A stretch of DNA of 64,000 bases from Methanomassiliicoccus sp. (GCA_033485155.1 JAWQJJ010000004.1:62001-126000), one strand, 5' to 3'; shown: positions 1 to 9,340, counted from the stretch's first letter. Made by a program: numbers and translations. Notes: generated from the letters alone by a model not told the origin.

Positions 1-2
1 AC

Positions 3-3000
3 CTCCTGGCCCAGAAGCCGGAGCTGGCTCTGCACAAGGGTAAGATCGGCGCCCTGGTCAAGTCCCAGCGGTTCAAGGAGGCCCTGGATTCGGTCAACCA
101 GGCGCTCAAGGCGTTCCCCGGGGAGCCGGAGCTGTTGGCCCGCAAGCGGGATATCTCAGTCGCCCTTGGCATGGGGGACGAGATCGTCAAGAACAGCGCG
201 GAGATCCTGGCCCGCAACCCACACGATCCGGAGAGCATGTACCAGATGGGGGTCGCCTACACCAAGGCGCTGCGCTTCCAGGAGGCGGCCAAGACGCTGG
301 AGAAGACCCTTAAGGCCCATGACGACAAGGAGAAGGTACTCATCGCCCTCAAGGAGGCTTACAAGGGCATAGGAAAGGACAAAGATGTCCTGGACGCCTG
401 CGAGCGGCTACTGCGCGTCAACCCCCGTAATACCGGGGCGATGATCGACGCCGCTATAGCCCTGGACCGTTCCGGCCGTAGGGATGACGCCACCCACCTG
501 TACGAACAGGCCTTGGAGCTCGAGCCGGGCAATCAGGACGCCCTGCGCAATCTGTGCATCTCGCTCTTCAACCAGAAGAAGATGGACCGCGCCCTGGAAA
601 AGGCGATCGCCGGTACCGAGCTGTTCTCCTCCGATCCGACGTTCTGGCGGGTCAAGGGCGACACTCTGTACGCCGCCGGTCGGTTCTCGGAGGCGGCCGA
701 GGCGCTGGCCAAGGCGATCTCCCTGGAGCCAGGCAACAAGCTGCTGTGGTGGTCCCGGGGCATGGCCCTGGTGTCCGACCAGCGGTACGAGGAGGCGCTA
801 GTGTCCTATGACGAGGCGCTCAAACTGGATATCAACGACTACAACATCTGGATCAGCAAGGGCATAGCCCAGGCCATGATGGAAAAGCATTCCGAGGCCA
901 TCCAGAGCTTCGATCGTGCCATCGCCATAGATGAGAAGAACAAGATCGCCCACACCCAGCGCGGTCGCTCCCTGGCCATCCTGGGCAATCACGTCGAGGC
1001 GGTCAACGCTTTCAACCGATCCATCGCCCTGGGCCACAAGGACATCGAGGCCCTGGAGGCCAAGAAGGAGTCGCTGAAGATACTGGGACGGACGGACGAG
1101 ATAATCACGACCTGTGATCACATCCTCAAGCTGGATCCTCGGAACCACCCTGCCGCGGTCGACCGTGCCATGGCCCTGCAGACCGTCGGCCGCGTCGACG
1201 ACGCCCTGAAGGCCTACAACCGGGTGCTGGACACCGACCCCCGGAACCTGGTGGTGCTGGAGAGGAAGAAGGATGCTCTCATGACCAAGGGAGATTACCC
1301 CGGCGTGATCGAGGCCTGCAACGTCCTCCTTCAGATCGAACCACGGTCCAAGACGGCTCATGCCGACCGGGGGGAAGCCCTGCAGGCTATTGGCCGTCTG
1401 GAGGACGCGCTGGTGGAGTATGATTACGCCAGCAAGCTGGACCCGAACGACAAGACCCTGCTGAACAAGAAGGGCTTGGCGCTGATGGAACTGGATAACT
1501 ACGCCGCAGCAGTGGAGGCGTTCGACCAAGGGTGGAGGCTCGATCCCGGCGACGCGATCATGTTGGACAACAAGGGGCGGGCGATGCTCTTGGCCCGGGA
1601 CGTTGCCGGAGCCCTGCAGGTGTTCCAGAGGGCCAGTGAGATCAATCCCGCCAACAACACCTTCAAGATGGACCAGGGCCGCGCGCTGGCCGCCCTGGGT
1701 AACTACGAGGAGGCACTGGTCTGCCTGGACGAGGCGTTGGCGCTCAACGGCATGGACTTCCAGACTTGGAGATACAAGGGCAATGTGCTTTACAAGATGG
1801 GCAACAAGGAGCAGGCGGTACAGTGCTATGGTCGCTCCATCGAGTATGGGGACAACATGCCCAGCACCTTCCGCTCCAAGGGCCGGGCGGAGGAGGAGCT
1901 GGGCAGGATGGATGACGCTCTCAGCTCGTACATCAGCGCTGCTGAGCTCGATCCCAGCGACGCCCAGCTGTGGATGCGCATCGGGGTGGCACAGGCCAAG
2001 CTCAACCGGATCCCCGACGCCGTTGCCTCCCTGGACCGCTCCATCGCCGCCGACCGCACCAACAATCGCGCCTGGCTAAACAAGGCCGCCTTGTTGGAGA
2101 AGCTGGGTGAGGACGAGGAGGCGTTGCTCTGCTATGATACCGTGCTCGGCAACGAGCCCCGGGACCGCTACGCCTGGAGCGGAAAGGGTCGCATCCTCAT
2201 GAAGATGGATAAGCTCGATCACGCCAAACGGGCATTCGACCGTGCGCTGGAGATCGATCCCCAGTTGCCCTCCGCCCTGGAAGGCAACGCCACCCTGGAC
2301 ACGCTTCTCAAGGAACGGCAGATAACGATCTACGCCTCCAAGGTTCTCGAGCATGAGTACCGCCGCAACGCCCGCATCACCCGGGAGGAGGCGTTCAAGG
2401 AATGTGGTCTGCCGTTCAGCGCCTTGGACGAGGTGGATCGTTTCCTGAGGGCCAAAGAACAGGTCGACGTCGAGGGCCTGGACGAGGAAAAGTTCCACGC
2501 CTACGAGACGCTCTCCCATGAGGTCCTCATGTCCACCCTGGGCAACCCCAACTACCCGAAGCAAGGGCTGCGTCTGGCGGATGTGTATATGAACATGCGC
2601 GACCGGGACGTGGTCAAGGCCAAGAAGGTGATGGCGTACATCGAGACCGTCAACCGGATGGACTTCCCGCCCGAGCACGTCGACCGCAAGACCGAGAAGA
2701 TGGTCCGGGCGGCGATGGACCTTCCCGCGGACGCCCACACCACGCTGGGGGTGATGCAGCACCTCGAGGTCGGGCTGTACACCGCCCGGCGCATCATGAG
2801 CATTTTGAACGACCTCAACGGCAGGGAGGCCCCGCCGCGGCAGTATCAGGTCGCCAGGGAGAGAGCTCCCGAGCCCCGGCCTGCCGCCCCGATGCCTCTC
2901 CCGGAAGAGGTGCCAGTGACCAAGGGGCGGCCGGCCAGGTATGAGGAGCCGGAGGCTGCCGAGAGACAGGAGGCAAGACCCATGTTCAGGAGAAGGAAGA

Positions 3001-3764
3001 AGGAAGAGGATGAGAGGCCCCCCCGAGCGGTGGACCGCAGCAGCGCCGCGACCGTCAGCTTCGATCCCGGGACCAGCGAGTTCCACGGTCGCAAGTGCCT
3101 GTTCCACGGTGAGAATGCGGTGGCGGTATGCCCGAACTGCGGGACACTGTTCTGCATGGAATGCGTTGACCACCTTGACGCCTGCCCGCGCTGCAACCTG
3201 ATGATCAACTTCGTGGACCAGAGCAAGGTCCCCGTGGCGGTGGACGACCACGACCTAATCGAGACGGAGGCCCAGCGCAAGGCCATCCAGCAGCGGTGGG
3301 CTATGAAGCGACTGGCCGAAGCGGACATGAACTCGCAGGTCAAGAGCAGGGAGCTGAAGGCGGCCATCCCGGACAAGGACCGGATGGTGCAGAAGCTGAT
3401 GCGGGACACCAACAACTCCTACGGCGGCAAAGTGGCCCAGGACGCTCCCCGGCAGGCATACCGGGCGGCCCTGCAGAAGCAGGTGGAACAGGAGCCCCCC
3501 ACTCTGGCGGACCAGATCGAGGCCCTGCAGCAGGACGCTCCCGAACCCCAGGTGTACACGCCCGCCGACCAGACCCAGACGATGACGGCCCCCCAGGCTG
3601 CGCCTGCCGACGGCCCCATGGAGGAGCCTGCTCCCGAGGAACTGCTCCCCGAGGACCGTGCGTCCGCTTCCGGCAAGAAGGACGACAAGAAGGGAAAGAT
3701 CATGGAGATCCTGTCCCAGGACGACACGCCGTCCGAGGACTCCCGCGATCTCACCCGCCTCTAA
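3..3764 (+). CDS. Giant TPR-repeat protein with C-terminal zinc finger (5' partial)
   Basis: The frame is open to the left edge, and the TPR pattern already runs through the first 130 bases, so the true start lies outside the window. The TTG at 135 is only the first in-window start codon. At least twenty tandem 34-residue TPR-like helix pairs fill the protein to about base 2300, with recurrent A..LD..N and W..KG..L positions. A roughly 170-residue helical region follows, then a Pro/Glu-rich linker. A treble-clef or B-box-like zinc finger spans about residues 988-1022 counted from TTG 135, with CLFH, CPNC, FCMEC and CPRC pairs. The acidic tail looks disordered. TPR arrays act as protein-binding scaffolds; the partner is unknown. 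No signal peptide or membrane segment is visible, so it is probably cytosolic. Confidence 0.9.
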   Translation, partial: LLAQKPELALHKGKIGALVKSQRFKEALDSVNQALKAFPGEPELLARKRDISVALGMGDEIVKNSAEILARNPHDPESMYQMGVAYTKALRFQEAAKTLEKTLKAHDDKEKVLIALKEAYKGIGKDKDVLDACERLLRVNPRNTGAMIDAAIALDRSGRRDDATHLYEQALELEPGNQDALRNLCISLFNQKKMDRALEKAIAGTELFSSDPTFWRVKGDTLYAAGRFSEAAEALAKAISLEPGNKLLWWSRGMALVSDQRYEEALVSYDEALKLDINDYNIWISKGIAQAMMEKHSEAIQSFDRAIAIDEKNKIAHTQRGRSLAILGNHVEAVNAFNRSIALGHKDIEALEAKKESLKILGRTDEIITTCDHILKLDPRNHPAAVDRAMALQTVGRVDDALKAYNRVLDTDPRNLVVLERKKDALMTKGDYPGVIEACNVLLQIEPRSKTAHADRGEALQAIGRLEDALVEYDYASKLDPNDKTLLNKKGLALMELDNYAAAVEAFDQGWRLDPGDAIMLDNKGRAMLLARDVAGALQVFQRASEINPANNTFKMDQGRALAALGNYEEALVCLDEALALNGMDFQTWRYKGNVLYKMGNKEQAVQCYGRSIEYGDNMPSTFRSKGRAEEELGRMDDALSSYISAAELDPSDAQLWMRIGVAQAKLNRIPDAVASLDRSIAADRTNNRAWLNKAALLEKLGEDEEALLCYDTVLGNEPRDRYAWSGKGRILMKMDKLDHAKRAFDRALEIDPQLPSALEGNATLDTLLKERQITIYASKVLEHEYRRNARITREEAFKECGLPFSALDEVDRFLRAKEQVDVEGLDEEKFHAYETLSHEVLMSTLGNPNYPKQGLRLADVYMNMRDRDVVKAKKVMAYIETVNRMDFPPEHVDRKTEKMVRAAMDLPADAHTTLGVMQHLEVGLYTARRIMSILNDLNGREAPPRQYQVARERAPEPRPAAPMPLPEEVPVTKGRPARYEEPEAAERQEARPMFRRRKKEEDERPPRAVDRSSAATVSFDPGTSEFHGRKCLFHGENAVAVCPNCGTLFCMECVDHLDACPRCNLMINFVDQSKVPVAVDDHDLIETEAQRKAIQQRWAMKRLAEADMNSQVKSRELKAAIPDKDRMVQKLMRDTNNSYGGKVAQDAPRQAYRAALQKQVEQEPPTLADQIEALQQDAPEPQVYTPADQTQTMTAPQAAPADGPMEEPAPEELLPEDRASASGKKDDKKGKIMEILSQDDTPSEDSRDLTRL

Positions 3765-3767
3765 ACG

Positions 3768-4106
3768 CTAACCCATGGCCGCCCTGGCCGATGCGTCCAC
3801 GGCGGCCGCCTCTCCCTCCACCTCCTCCATTCTCAGCCCGCGCTCCGCGCTCACCGTTCGGTCCCGCTCGCAGCTCAGGGCATAGCCTCGTTCCCTTAGG
3901 CCGCGGAGCAGGACCACGCACCCCTCTAGGTGGTCGAGGTCCACCACGCAGCGGGGGAAGAGGTCGATGATGACCTCCACGAAGAACCCGCCCTCCTGCC
4001 TGGCTCCCACCCCGATGCGGTACTGGGGACAGGATCGGACCGTCATGAAGCTCTCCTCCCCGCTCCCTCCTGCCTCCGCGGCCAGCCGCTGCACTTCGAT
4101 GATCAA
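3768..4106 (-). CDS. Conserved hypothetical protein after the ABC exporter
   Basis: A 112-residue ORF begins with ATG five bases beyond the stop of the ABC-2 permease and runs the same way, which fits the last gene of a three-gene operon. It has no signal peptide or membrane helix. The N-terminal half holds two hydrophobic strands and a short Cys-containing segment (SCPQYRIGV). The C-terminal half is charged and ends in an Ala-rich tail. I do not recognise a family. Its tail-to-tail spacing to the TPR gene is only three bases. A role tied to the exporter is inference from position alone. Confidence 0.55.
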   Translation of the reverse strand: MIIEVQRLAAEAGGSGEESFMTVRSCPQYRIGVGARQEGGFFVEVIIDLFPRCVVDLDHLEGCVVLLRGLRERGYALSCERDRTVSAERGLRMEEVEGEAAAVDASARAAMG

Positions 4107-4110
4107 ACGA

Positions 4111-5259
4111 TCACCGGTTCCCCAGGCGGCGGAACAGTGCCGTGCCGATCATCAGGGCGGCGAGGGCGAAGACCGTTACCATCGCAATGTCCAAGACCAC
4201 CGTTCCGCCGGTGATCGAGCCTCCCCGCAGCATGATGGTCGTCAATCCGTCCGTCACGTAATATGCCGGGAGGACCGAACCGACCGCCTGGGCCGCCGAG
4301 GACAGCGAAGTGCCCATGAAGGTGCCGAGGAACATCTGAGGCATGATGAAGGCGAAGGAGATCATCGTGGCCTGGCCCGGTGAGCGGGCCAGTGATGCGG
4401 TGATGAGACCGAAGCCGACCGAGCATATCGAGAACACCAGCACCAGGGCGAAGGCGATGATAACCCCCTCCACGCTCGAGACGTAGTGGAACCCCAGGCC
4501 GAACAACAGGGCGAACACCAGCAGTAACTGGACCAGCGCGATGACCATGTTGGAGAGGACGTGCGAGGCGACGAACTCGCCCGAGGTCAGGGGAGTGGTG
4601 TTCACCCTCCTAAGGACCCCATGCTCCCGGTCCAGGGCGAAGGACTGGCCGACGATCATGGTGAGGAACACGGCGGCGAAGGTGATGACCCCGGGGGCCA
4701 TCTGGTCGAACGCGGTGAGGTGGTCGGAATCATTGATCCGCTCTGAGCTCACGCTCACCGGGCCGGCCACGGAGGAGCCGTACACTTGGTCGGACAACGC
4801 CTGCTGGACCATCGGAGGGATGGCCTGCATGGAGACCATGGATCCGGGGTCCAGGACCAGCTGCAGGGCGGCGTCGGTCCAATTGGAAGGGTCGTTCGGA
4901 TGGGAAATGTACGACCGACACGCCCTCCCGAAACCGTCGGGAATGACCAGTATGGCTTGCAGTTTCCCCTCGGAGAGGTCGGCCCGGGCGCTCTGGACGC
5001 TGGAGTAAGGCGTGATGGTGATGAGCCCAGTGCCCTGGAGATTGGCGACCAGGGCAGAAGACCAGTTTTCACTGGACGAATCCAGGTTGACCACTGCAAC
5101 GTCGTATGAGGCGGCGGATCCTCCGAGACCTCCGAAGGCGGTGGCGAAGAGCACGGTGAGAGCCACCGGGAAGATGACCACTAGGAAGAGATGGGAAGGG
5201 TCTCGGAGGATCCTCTTCACATTGGAACTCGCCATCGCCGTGGTGCGCCGAACGTTCAT
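4111..5259 (-). CDS. ABC-2 type exporter permease
   Basis: This 382-residue membrane protein has the ABC-2 permease layout. One N-terminal helix after a short basic tail (residues about 20-45) is followed by a large extracytoplasmic domain (about 45-210), then five hydrophobic helices to the C-terminus. The extracellular loop carries Asn/Ser-rich stretches, as in DrrB/YhgE-like permeases. Its start overlaps the stop of the upstream ATPase by four bases, so the two are translationally coupled and form one transporter. The substrate cannot be read from sequence; family members export drugs, lipids or polysaccharides. Confidence 0.88.
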   Translation of the reverse strand: MNVRRTTAMASSNVKRILRDPSHLFLVVIFPVALTVLFATAFGGLGGSAASYDVAVVNLDSSSENWSSALVANLQGTGLITITPYSSVQSARADLSEGKLQAILVIPDGFGRACRSYISHPNDPSNWTDAALQLVLDPGSMVSMQAIPPMVQQALSDQVYGSSVAGPVSVSSERINDSDHLTAFDQMAPGVITFAAVFLTMIVGQSFALDREHGVLRRVNTTPLTSGEFVASHVLSNMVIALVQLLLVFALLFGLGFHYVSSVEGVIIAFALVLVFSICSVGFGLITASLARSPGQATMISFAFIMPQMFLGTFMGTSLSSAAQAVGSVLPAYYVTDGLTTIMLRGGSITGGTVVLDIAMVTVFALAALMIGTALFRRLGNR

Positions 5260-6026
5260 GCGCCCCCCTCCCTGATCTCCCTTCCGGTAAGGTCCATGAA
5301 GACCTCCTCCAGGCTGTCCCGTCCGTGCTGGACGATGAGGTCGCGGGGCGCCCCCGTGGCGATCATCCGGCCGTGGTCGATGATTCCGACCCGATCGCAG
5401 AGCTGCTCCGCCTCCTCGATATAGTGTGTGGTCAAGAGGACCGTTCGCTCCTCCTCTTTCATCCGTGTGACGATATCCCAGACCGCCCGGCGAGCCTGGG
5501 GGTCCATGGCCGCGGTGGGCTCATCCAAGAACACGATCCGGGGGTTCGAGGCGAGGGCCATGGCTAGGCTCAGGCGCTTCTTCATGCCCTCGCTGTACTT
5601 GCCCGCCCTGCGTCCCTGGTCGGCGGTCAGGCCGACCGTGTTCAGCAGGGTGCCGGCCCGTTCCCTGGCTTCCTTCCTGCCCAGCGCATGCAGCCCCGCG
5701 AACAGCTCCACGTTCTCCCTGCCGGTGAGGTGCGGAAGGACCGAGCTGCTCTGCATGCACACTCCGATAAGCTCTCGGATCTCCTGGCCCTCCGTGGCTA
5801 CATCGTAGCCACCTACCGAAACGGCTCCCTGGGTCGGAAGGTCCAGGGTGGAGAGGATGTTCATGGTCGTCGTCTTCCCCGCCCCGTTCGGCCCCAACAG
5901 CCCGAAGACCTCACCACGAGCGATGCTCATGGTGAGGTGGTCGACGGCGGTCACCTCTCCGTACCTCTTGGTCAGGTCGCTGATGATGATTTCCGAGCCT
6001 GATGGTTCGTTCATGTACGATCGCAT
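5256..6026 (-). CDS. ABC-2 type exporter ATP-binding protein
   Basis: A 256-residue ABC ATPase of the drug-resistance (DrrA/CcmA) type. It shows Walker A GPNGAGKTTT near residue 43, a degenerate signature (YSEGMKKRLSLAMAL), Walker B RIVFLDEP followed by TAAMDP, and the H-loop TTHYIEEAEQL. The C-terminal segment LEEVFMDLTGREIR is the usual regulatory tail of this subfamily. ATP hydrolysis here powers the adjacent permease. Translation may begin at ATG 6026 or ATG 6014; both leave the domain intact. It is the first gene of the exporter operon. Confidence 0.93.
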   Translation of the reverse strand: MRSYMNEPSGSEIIISDLTKRYGEVTAVDHLTMSIARGEVFGLLGPNGAGKTTTMNILSTLDLPTQGAVSVGGYDVATEGQEIRELIGVCMQSSSVLPHLTGRENVELFAGLHALGRKEARERAGTLLNTVGLTADQGRRAGKYSEGMKKRLSLAMALASNPRIVFLDEPTAAMDPQARRAVWDIVTRMKEEERTVLLTTHYIEEAEQLCDRVGIIDHGRMIATGAPRDLIVQHGRDSLEEVFMDLTGREIREGGA

Positions 6027-6144
6027 CGCGGGGCAGGTCTTGGGATTGTGTTCAACACCAAGCTCATGAACTGCCCGGCCGGGGAGGTCGGAGAGGGCCT
6101 TCTTTCCACCGTTAGGTTGAAGGATTGCCGTCCAGCGTCTGAGG

Positions 6145-7050
6145 TCAGCACCCGCCGGAGGTCTCGTCTCCCAGTCTATCCCTCCAAGTGGGGTAGACCT
6201 GGCCGCCGTACAGGATATATGGCACCGAGGAGACGATGTCCTCCTCCCCGTCGAGCTGGCGGCGGACCTCGTTGACCTCTTTCATGTTGCTGGACCAGGT
6301 GCAGAACAGGACCGTGTCCGGGATGTTGCTGAACATGAGTACGAAGAGGCCGCTGAGCCCATACTTGGTCATGAGGTCGTTGAGGAAGGAGTAGCGGTTC
6401 ACGGACGGTGCCAGGCGCATATGAAACATCGAGATGATGTCGTTGGTCTTGTCCGGGTACCATTCCACGGAACACTCCAGCAGGCCGGACGACAGCATTC
6501 GGTCTAGATGGCGGCGGACTGTCTTGGCCGAGACGTTAAGCTCCTCGGAGATCTCCGAGACATTCTTGCGGGCGTCCAGGGCGAGAGACCGCACGATGCG
6601 CAGGTCCAGCCTGCTCAGTTTCTTGTCCGTGGGCCCGGTTCCCGGTGGCAGCGACGACAGTATACCCACCTGGGGATCGTCCACCTGAGCCTTGGTCCTT
6701 ACCAGGGTCACGAGGTCCTCCAGCTCGGAGATGTCCCGCAGGTTCGCCCCCACGTAGACCATCCCCCCGCTGCCCTGGGATACCCAGTACACCCTGTCGT
6801 CCCTGCCGACGGCCTCGCTGACCTCGTCCATCTTGCCCCGGCCCAGGCCGTAGATGACCACGGTCATCGCGTCCAGCGCCGCCAAGCTCACTTTGACCGT
6901 GAACCTTTCAATCACTCCCAGGGCCATCAGTGCCTGGATGCGCTTGTGGACGGCGTTGACGGACAGCTTAAGGTTCTCCGCCAGCTCCCGGTAGGGGGTG
7001 CGGGAATCTCTCAGTAGCATCTTGATGAGAAGAAGGTCGGTGGGGTCCAT
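6145..7050 (-). CDS. Double-HTH Lrp/AsnC-like transcriptional regulator
   Basis: A 301-residue protein with two Lrp/AsnC-type winged helix-turn-helix domains. The first is at residues 1-55 (DLLLIKMLLRDSRTPYRELA, then NLKLSVNAVHKRI). The second is at about 155-205 (LDLRIVRSLALDARKNVSEI, then LNVSAKTVRRHLDRM). Each is followed by a ferredoxin-like alpha/beta segment that could bind an effector. Duplicated Lrp-like regulators are common in methanogens and Thermoplasmata. A TATA-like element (GATTTATCGC on the minus strand, about 7075-7084) lies about 30 bases before the ATG. The gene reads toward the ABC exporter, with 118 bases between them, so control of that operon is possible but unproven. 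Confidence 0.85.
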   Translation of the reverse strand: MDPTDLLLIKMLLRDSRTPYRELAENLKLSVNAVHKRIQALMALGVIERFTVKVSLAALDAMTVVIYGLGRGKMDEVSEAVGRDDRVYWVSQGSGGMVYVGANLRDISELEDLVTLVRTKAQVDDPQVGILSSLPPGTGPTDKKLSRLDLRIVRSLALDARKNVSEISEELNVSAKTVRRHLDRMLSSGLLECSVEWYPDKTNDIISMFHMRLAPSVNRYSFLNDLMTKYGLSGLFVLMFSNIPDTVLFCTWSSNMKEVNEVRRQLDGEEDIVSSVPYILYGGQVYPTWRDRLGDETSGGC

Positions 7051-7134
7051 CTTCTCCCGGTCATGAGGTTAGTGCGATAAATCAGTTTGCTGGCCGCGGG
7101 CCGGCGATGGAGATCGGTCGGCATCCTCGGAGGC

Positions 7135-8436
7135 TCAGTAGTCCATCAGTTCGCCCTTCTTCATGAACTCGCGCAGCAGGGAGGTTGCGTAGCAGCCCTT
7201 GTTAAGGGAGAACGAGAACCTCACTCCCTCGTCGCCGACCTCGTAATCGAGGTCGCCGATGCGACCAAGGATCTCTCTCCGATTGCCCTTGGACGAGCAT
7301 TGGTGGAGGAAGGGGACCATGAAGTCTTTGCTCTCCAGGCTCTCCTCCTCTATGACCTTGCGCTCGATCTCTCCCATCTCTCCCTGGCACAGCACGGACT
7401 CGGATCCGAACAGTACGGCGCTCACGAACGCCCGACCGTTGCGCACCTGCCTCTCCACCAGGTCGAGGTTCCCGGCGGTGACCGGCACTCCGCGGTCGTG
7501 ATCCGGGAGGCCAAGCCGGTCGGCAGGGAGGACGACGTCGCCGACCAGGGGTCGGTTCAGAGGTAGTTTCCGGCGTACCCGCTCGCTCACCATGCGATTG
7601 AACAGGTATGACTGGTAGGCGTGAACGAACATCATCTGGAGGTTCGGCGGCAGCACCTGCAGCGCCCCCACGTAATCGCCTGGGTTGCGGGCCAGATAGC
7701 CGATTGCCGTGCGCTCGAAGGTCAGGGTGCGGGGGAAGTAATCCAGAGCCCGCTGGAAGTCCCTCTCCTCCTCCAGGGTCCTCCTCGCCTCCCGAGCCTC
7801 CTCGTTTTCCTGGGGCACCGGGTTCCCGGCATAGGTCATAACCGCCCGCTCGAAATCCCCCCGGACGATCCACTTCCCCACCTCGTGAGTGACGGGCCGC
7901 ACGGCCCCGAAGCGCTGTACTCCGAAGAAGTTGGGATATCCTCCAAGGTCCTTCAACGCCCGTGCGGTCAAGTCCAGGGAGTCCCTGAGCTCATCGCCCC
8001 GCAGGGCGGGTTCCGCCGCGAAGATGTGGAACCGGTTGCCCACCAGGTCGCCGATGGTCAACGGTTTCTTGGCCGGGTAGGCGTCCTCGACCTTGACTTG
8101 GTGCACGCGAATGTTCATCACTCTGTCCACCGGGGCTTGGAAGGACATCAGCTGGGAGGTGATGGCCCGCTTGTCCTTGGTGCCGGCGAAGCCGATGCCG
8201 TCCCGCGAAATCCCCAGCGCTTTGGACAGCTCGCGCACAAGTCGGTTCATCTCCCAGTTCTGGGCGGTGACCTTGGCGATGGTGAACTTGCCCCCCTCAC
8301 TGCGCTCAGGGTAAGAGGAGATCTCCTCCACCAGGAAATCCTCGGGAGTACGCTTCAACCGCCCCCCGATGCCGGGAGTGTCAGAATAAAAGATCTCGAG
8401 GCCGATGACGGCCTCCCTGGAAGTGCAATCCAGCAT
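7135..8436 (-). CDS. truD: tRNA pseudouridine(13) synthase TruD
   Basis: The 433-residue protein matches the TruD family, which converts uridine 13 of tRNA to pseudouridine. Diagnostic segments are the N-terminal KRTPEDFLVEEI and the catalytic motif GFAGTKDKRAITSQ, whose Asp is the nucleophile. Also present are GNRFHI and the late NFFGVQRFG and AYQSYLFN motifs. The TRUD insertion domain explains a length above that of most pseudouridine synthases. The gene lies just after rpo11 (one base between its ATG and the rpo11 stop), so the pair is probably cotranscribed. Confidence 0.95.
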   Translation of the reverse strand: MLDCTSREAVIGLEIFYSDTPGIGGRLKRTPEDFLVEEISSYPERSEGGKFTIAKVTAQNWEMNRLVRELSKALGISRDGIGFAGTKDKRAITSQLMSFQAPVDRVMNIRVHQVKVEDAYPAKKPLTIGDLVGNRFHIFAAEPALRGDELRDSLDLTARALKDLGGYPNFFGVQRFGAVRPVTHEVGKWIVRGDFERAVMTYAGNPVPQENEEAREARRTLEEERDFQRALDYFPRTLTFERTAIGYLARNPGDYVGALQVLPPNLQMMFVHAYQSYLFNRMVSERVRRKLPLNRPLVGDVVLPADRLGLPDHDRGVPVTAGNLDLVERQVRNGRAFVSAVLFGSESVLCQGEMGEIERKVIEEESLESKDFMVPFLHQCSSKGNRREILGRIGDLDYEVGDEGVRFSFSLNKGCYATSLLREFMKKGELMDY

Positions 8437-8437
8437 G

Positions 8438-8710
8438 TCACTTGCTCTTCTCTAGTTTCTCCCGCGCTTCCTTGAACTCGTTGGAGATGGTCTTGGCGGC
8501 CCTCTTGAGCGCGGTCTGGGGCTTGCCGCTCTTGACCTTGACGTACAACACCGGGATGTCCAGGGTGGGATGTCCGGTGGTGTACTTGACCTCGTCCACG
8601 CCTTCGTCGGCCAGCAGCTCGCTGATGAGCGGCTGGATCAGGGTCATGTCGGCATCGCGGACCTGGACATGTATGGAGTCCTTATCCTTGTCAAGGAGCT
8701 GGAGTTGCAT
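8438..8710 (-). CDS. rpo11: DNA-directed RNA polymerase subunit Rpo11 (RpoL)
   Basis: A 90-residue subunit L of archaeal RNA polymerase, partner of Rpo3 in the assembly platform. It carries the Rpo11 fold features: an N-terminal strand MQLQLLDKDKDSIHVQV, the TGHPTLDIPVLYVK segment, and a long C-terminal amphipathic helix. An ATG further upstream (8803) exists, but the protein is homologous only from ATG 8710. The minus-strand TATA-like box TTTATAATAA (about 8732-8741) is centred 27 bases before that ATG, so the mRNA is probably leaderless. The family length of about 90-95 residues agrees. Confidence 0.95.
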   Translation of the reverse strand: MQLQLLDKDKDSIHVQVRDADMTLIQPLISELLADEGVDEVKYTTGHPTLDIPVLYVKVKSGKPQTALKRAAKTISNEFKEAREKLEKSK

Positions 8711-8730
8711 GTGGCGCTCAATACTCCAAC

Positions 8731-8743
8731 TTATTATAAAGGT
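8731..8743 (-). promoter_or_regulatory. TATA box of rpo11-truD
   Basis: The AT-rich element reads ACCTTTATAATAA on the minus strand, in otherwise GC-rich DNA. Its centre is about 27 bases upstream of the rpo11 ATG, the distance expected between an archaeal TATA box and the transcription start. This supports leaderless initiation at 8710. Confidence 0.6.
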
Positions 8744-8858
8744 TTTCTTTCCGTCCGCGCCCCCGCTGGCGCATAGCCAGCGATATCTGGCCTGCAGCGC
8801 CACTGGGCCATCTTAACGGATGAAAAATAAATGGCCCCGCATCGGGGCCGGGACAGCC

Positions 8859-9251
8859 CTATTTCCACGACCATCCCTTGGACAGGAAATTACCGTCCTT
8901 ATCGATGTTCACCTCATAAGCCACGGCCATCTTGTTGAGGTCCGCGAACTTGCCCGGCGGGTTGGAGTAACACAGCGCCCCCATATGGACCTGGCCTCCA
9001 TCGGGCCGGGTGTACCCATTGCCGATACCGGTATATTTCCCAGCCTCCCCGTTGGCGGTGTTGAAGAACCCCCTTATCTGCCCATAGCCGGACCCATCCG
9101 GTCGGAACTGGGTGTCCCAGGAGAAGGTGCTGGAGAACTGCTCCCCCCTCATCATCCCTCCGACCATCGCCGTGTACTCGGCATCACCGTTTTCCTTGAT
9201 CCTCATACTCACTATCTTGCCCTTGCACTCGTATACCAGATCCCCTATCAT
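8859..9251 (-). CDS. Conserved hypothetical, beta-rich protein
   Basis: A 130-residue soluble protein with no signal peptide. Its pattern of short alternating strands and glycine turns (MIGDLVYECKGKIVSMRI, GSGYGQIRGFF, GKYTGIGNGYT) suggests a small beta-barrel. I recall similar unassigned proteins in archaea but cannot name a family. It stands alone between rpo11 and lig. A perfect 18-bp palindrome sits over the predicted transcription start, so the gene is probably specifically regulated. The ATG at 9251 is preceded by a good Shine-Dalgarno-like GGAGAG. Confidence 0.7.
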   Translation of the reverse strand: MIGDLVYECKGKIVSMRIKENGDAEYTAMVGGMMRGEQFSSTFSWDTQFRPDGSGYGQIRGFFNTANGEAGKYTGIGNGYTRPDGGQVHMGALCYSNPPGKFADLNKMAVAYEVNIDKDGNFLSKGWSWK

Positions 9252-9271
9252 CTCGCTCTCCTGTGCGGATC

Positions 9272-9289
9272 GTTCTCCGTACGGAGAAC
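9272..9289. promoter_or_regulatory. Perfect 18-bp palindromic operator candidate
   Basis: GTTCTCCGTACGGAGAAC is its own reverse complement over all 18 bases. On the minus strand a TATA-like GATTAATC (about 9306-9313) places the start of transcription near 9283, inside the palindrome. That is where a repressor would block the gene starting at 9251. A cruciform or RNA hairpin function is an alternative. Confidence 0.55.
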
Positions 9290-9340
9290 ATTTTCTAGCT
9301 GGAGGGATTAATCTCTTTTGGTCGGCCTCTCCTCGCGATC

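Noticed and set aside
2076-3251. A 391-residue antisense frame across the TPR gene
   Set aside because: It mirrors a highly codon-biased sense gene, and its composition (His/Leu/Gly-rich) is that of a shadow frame.
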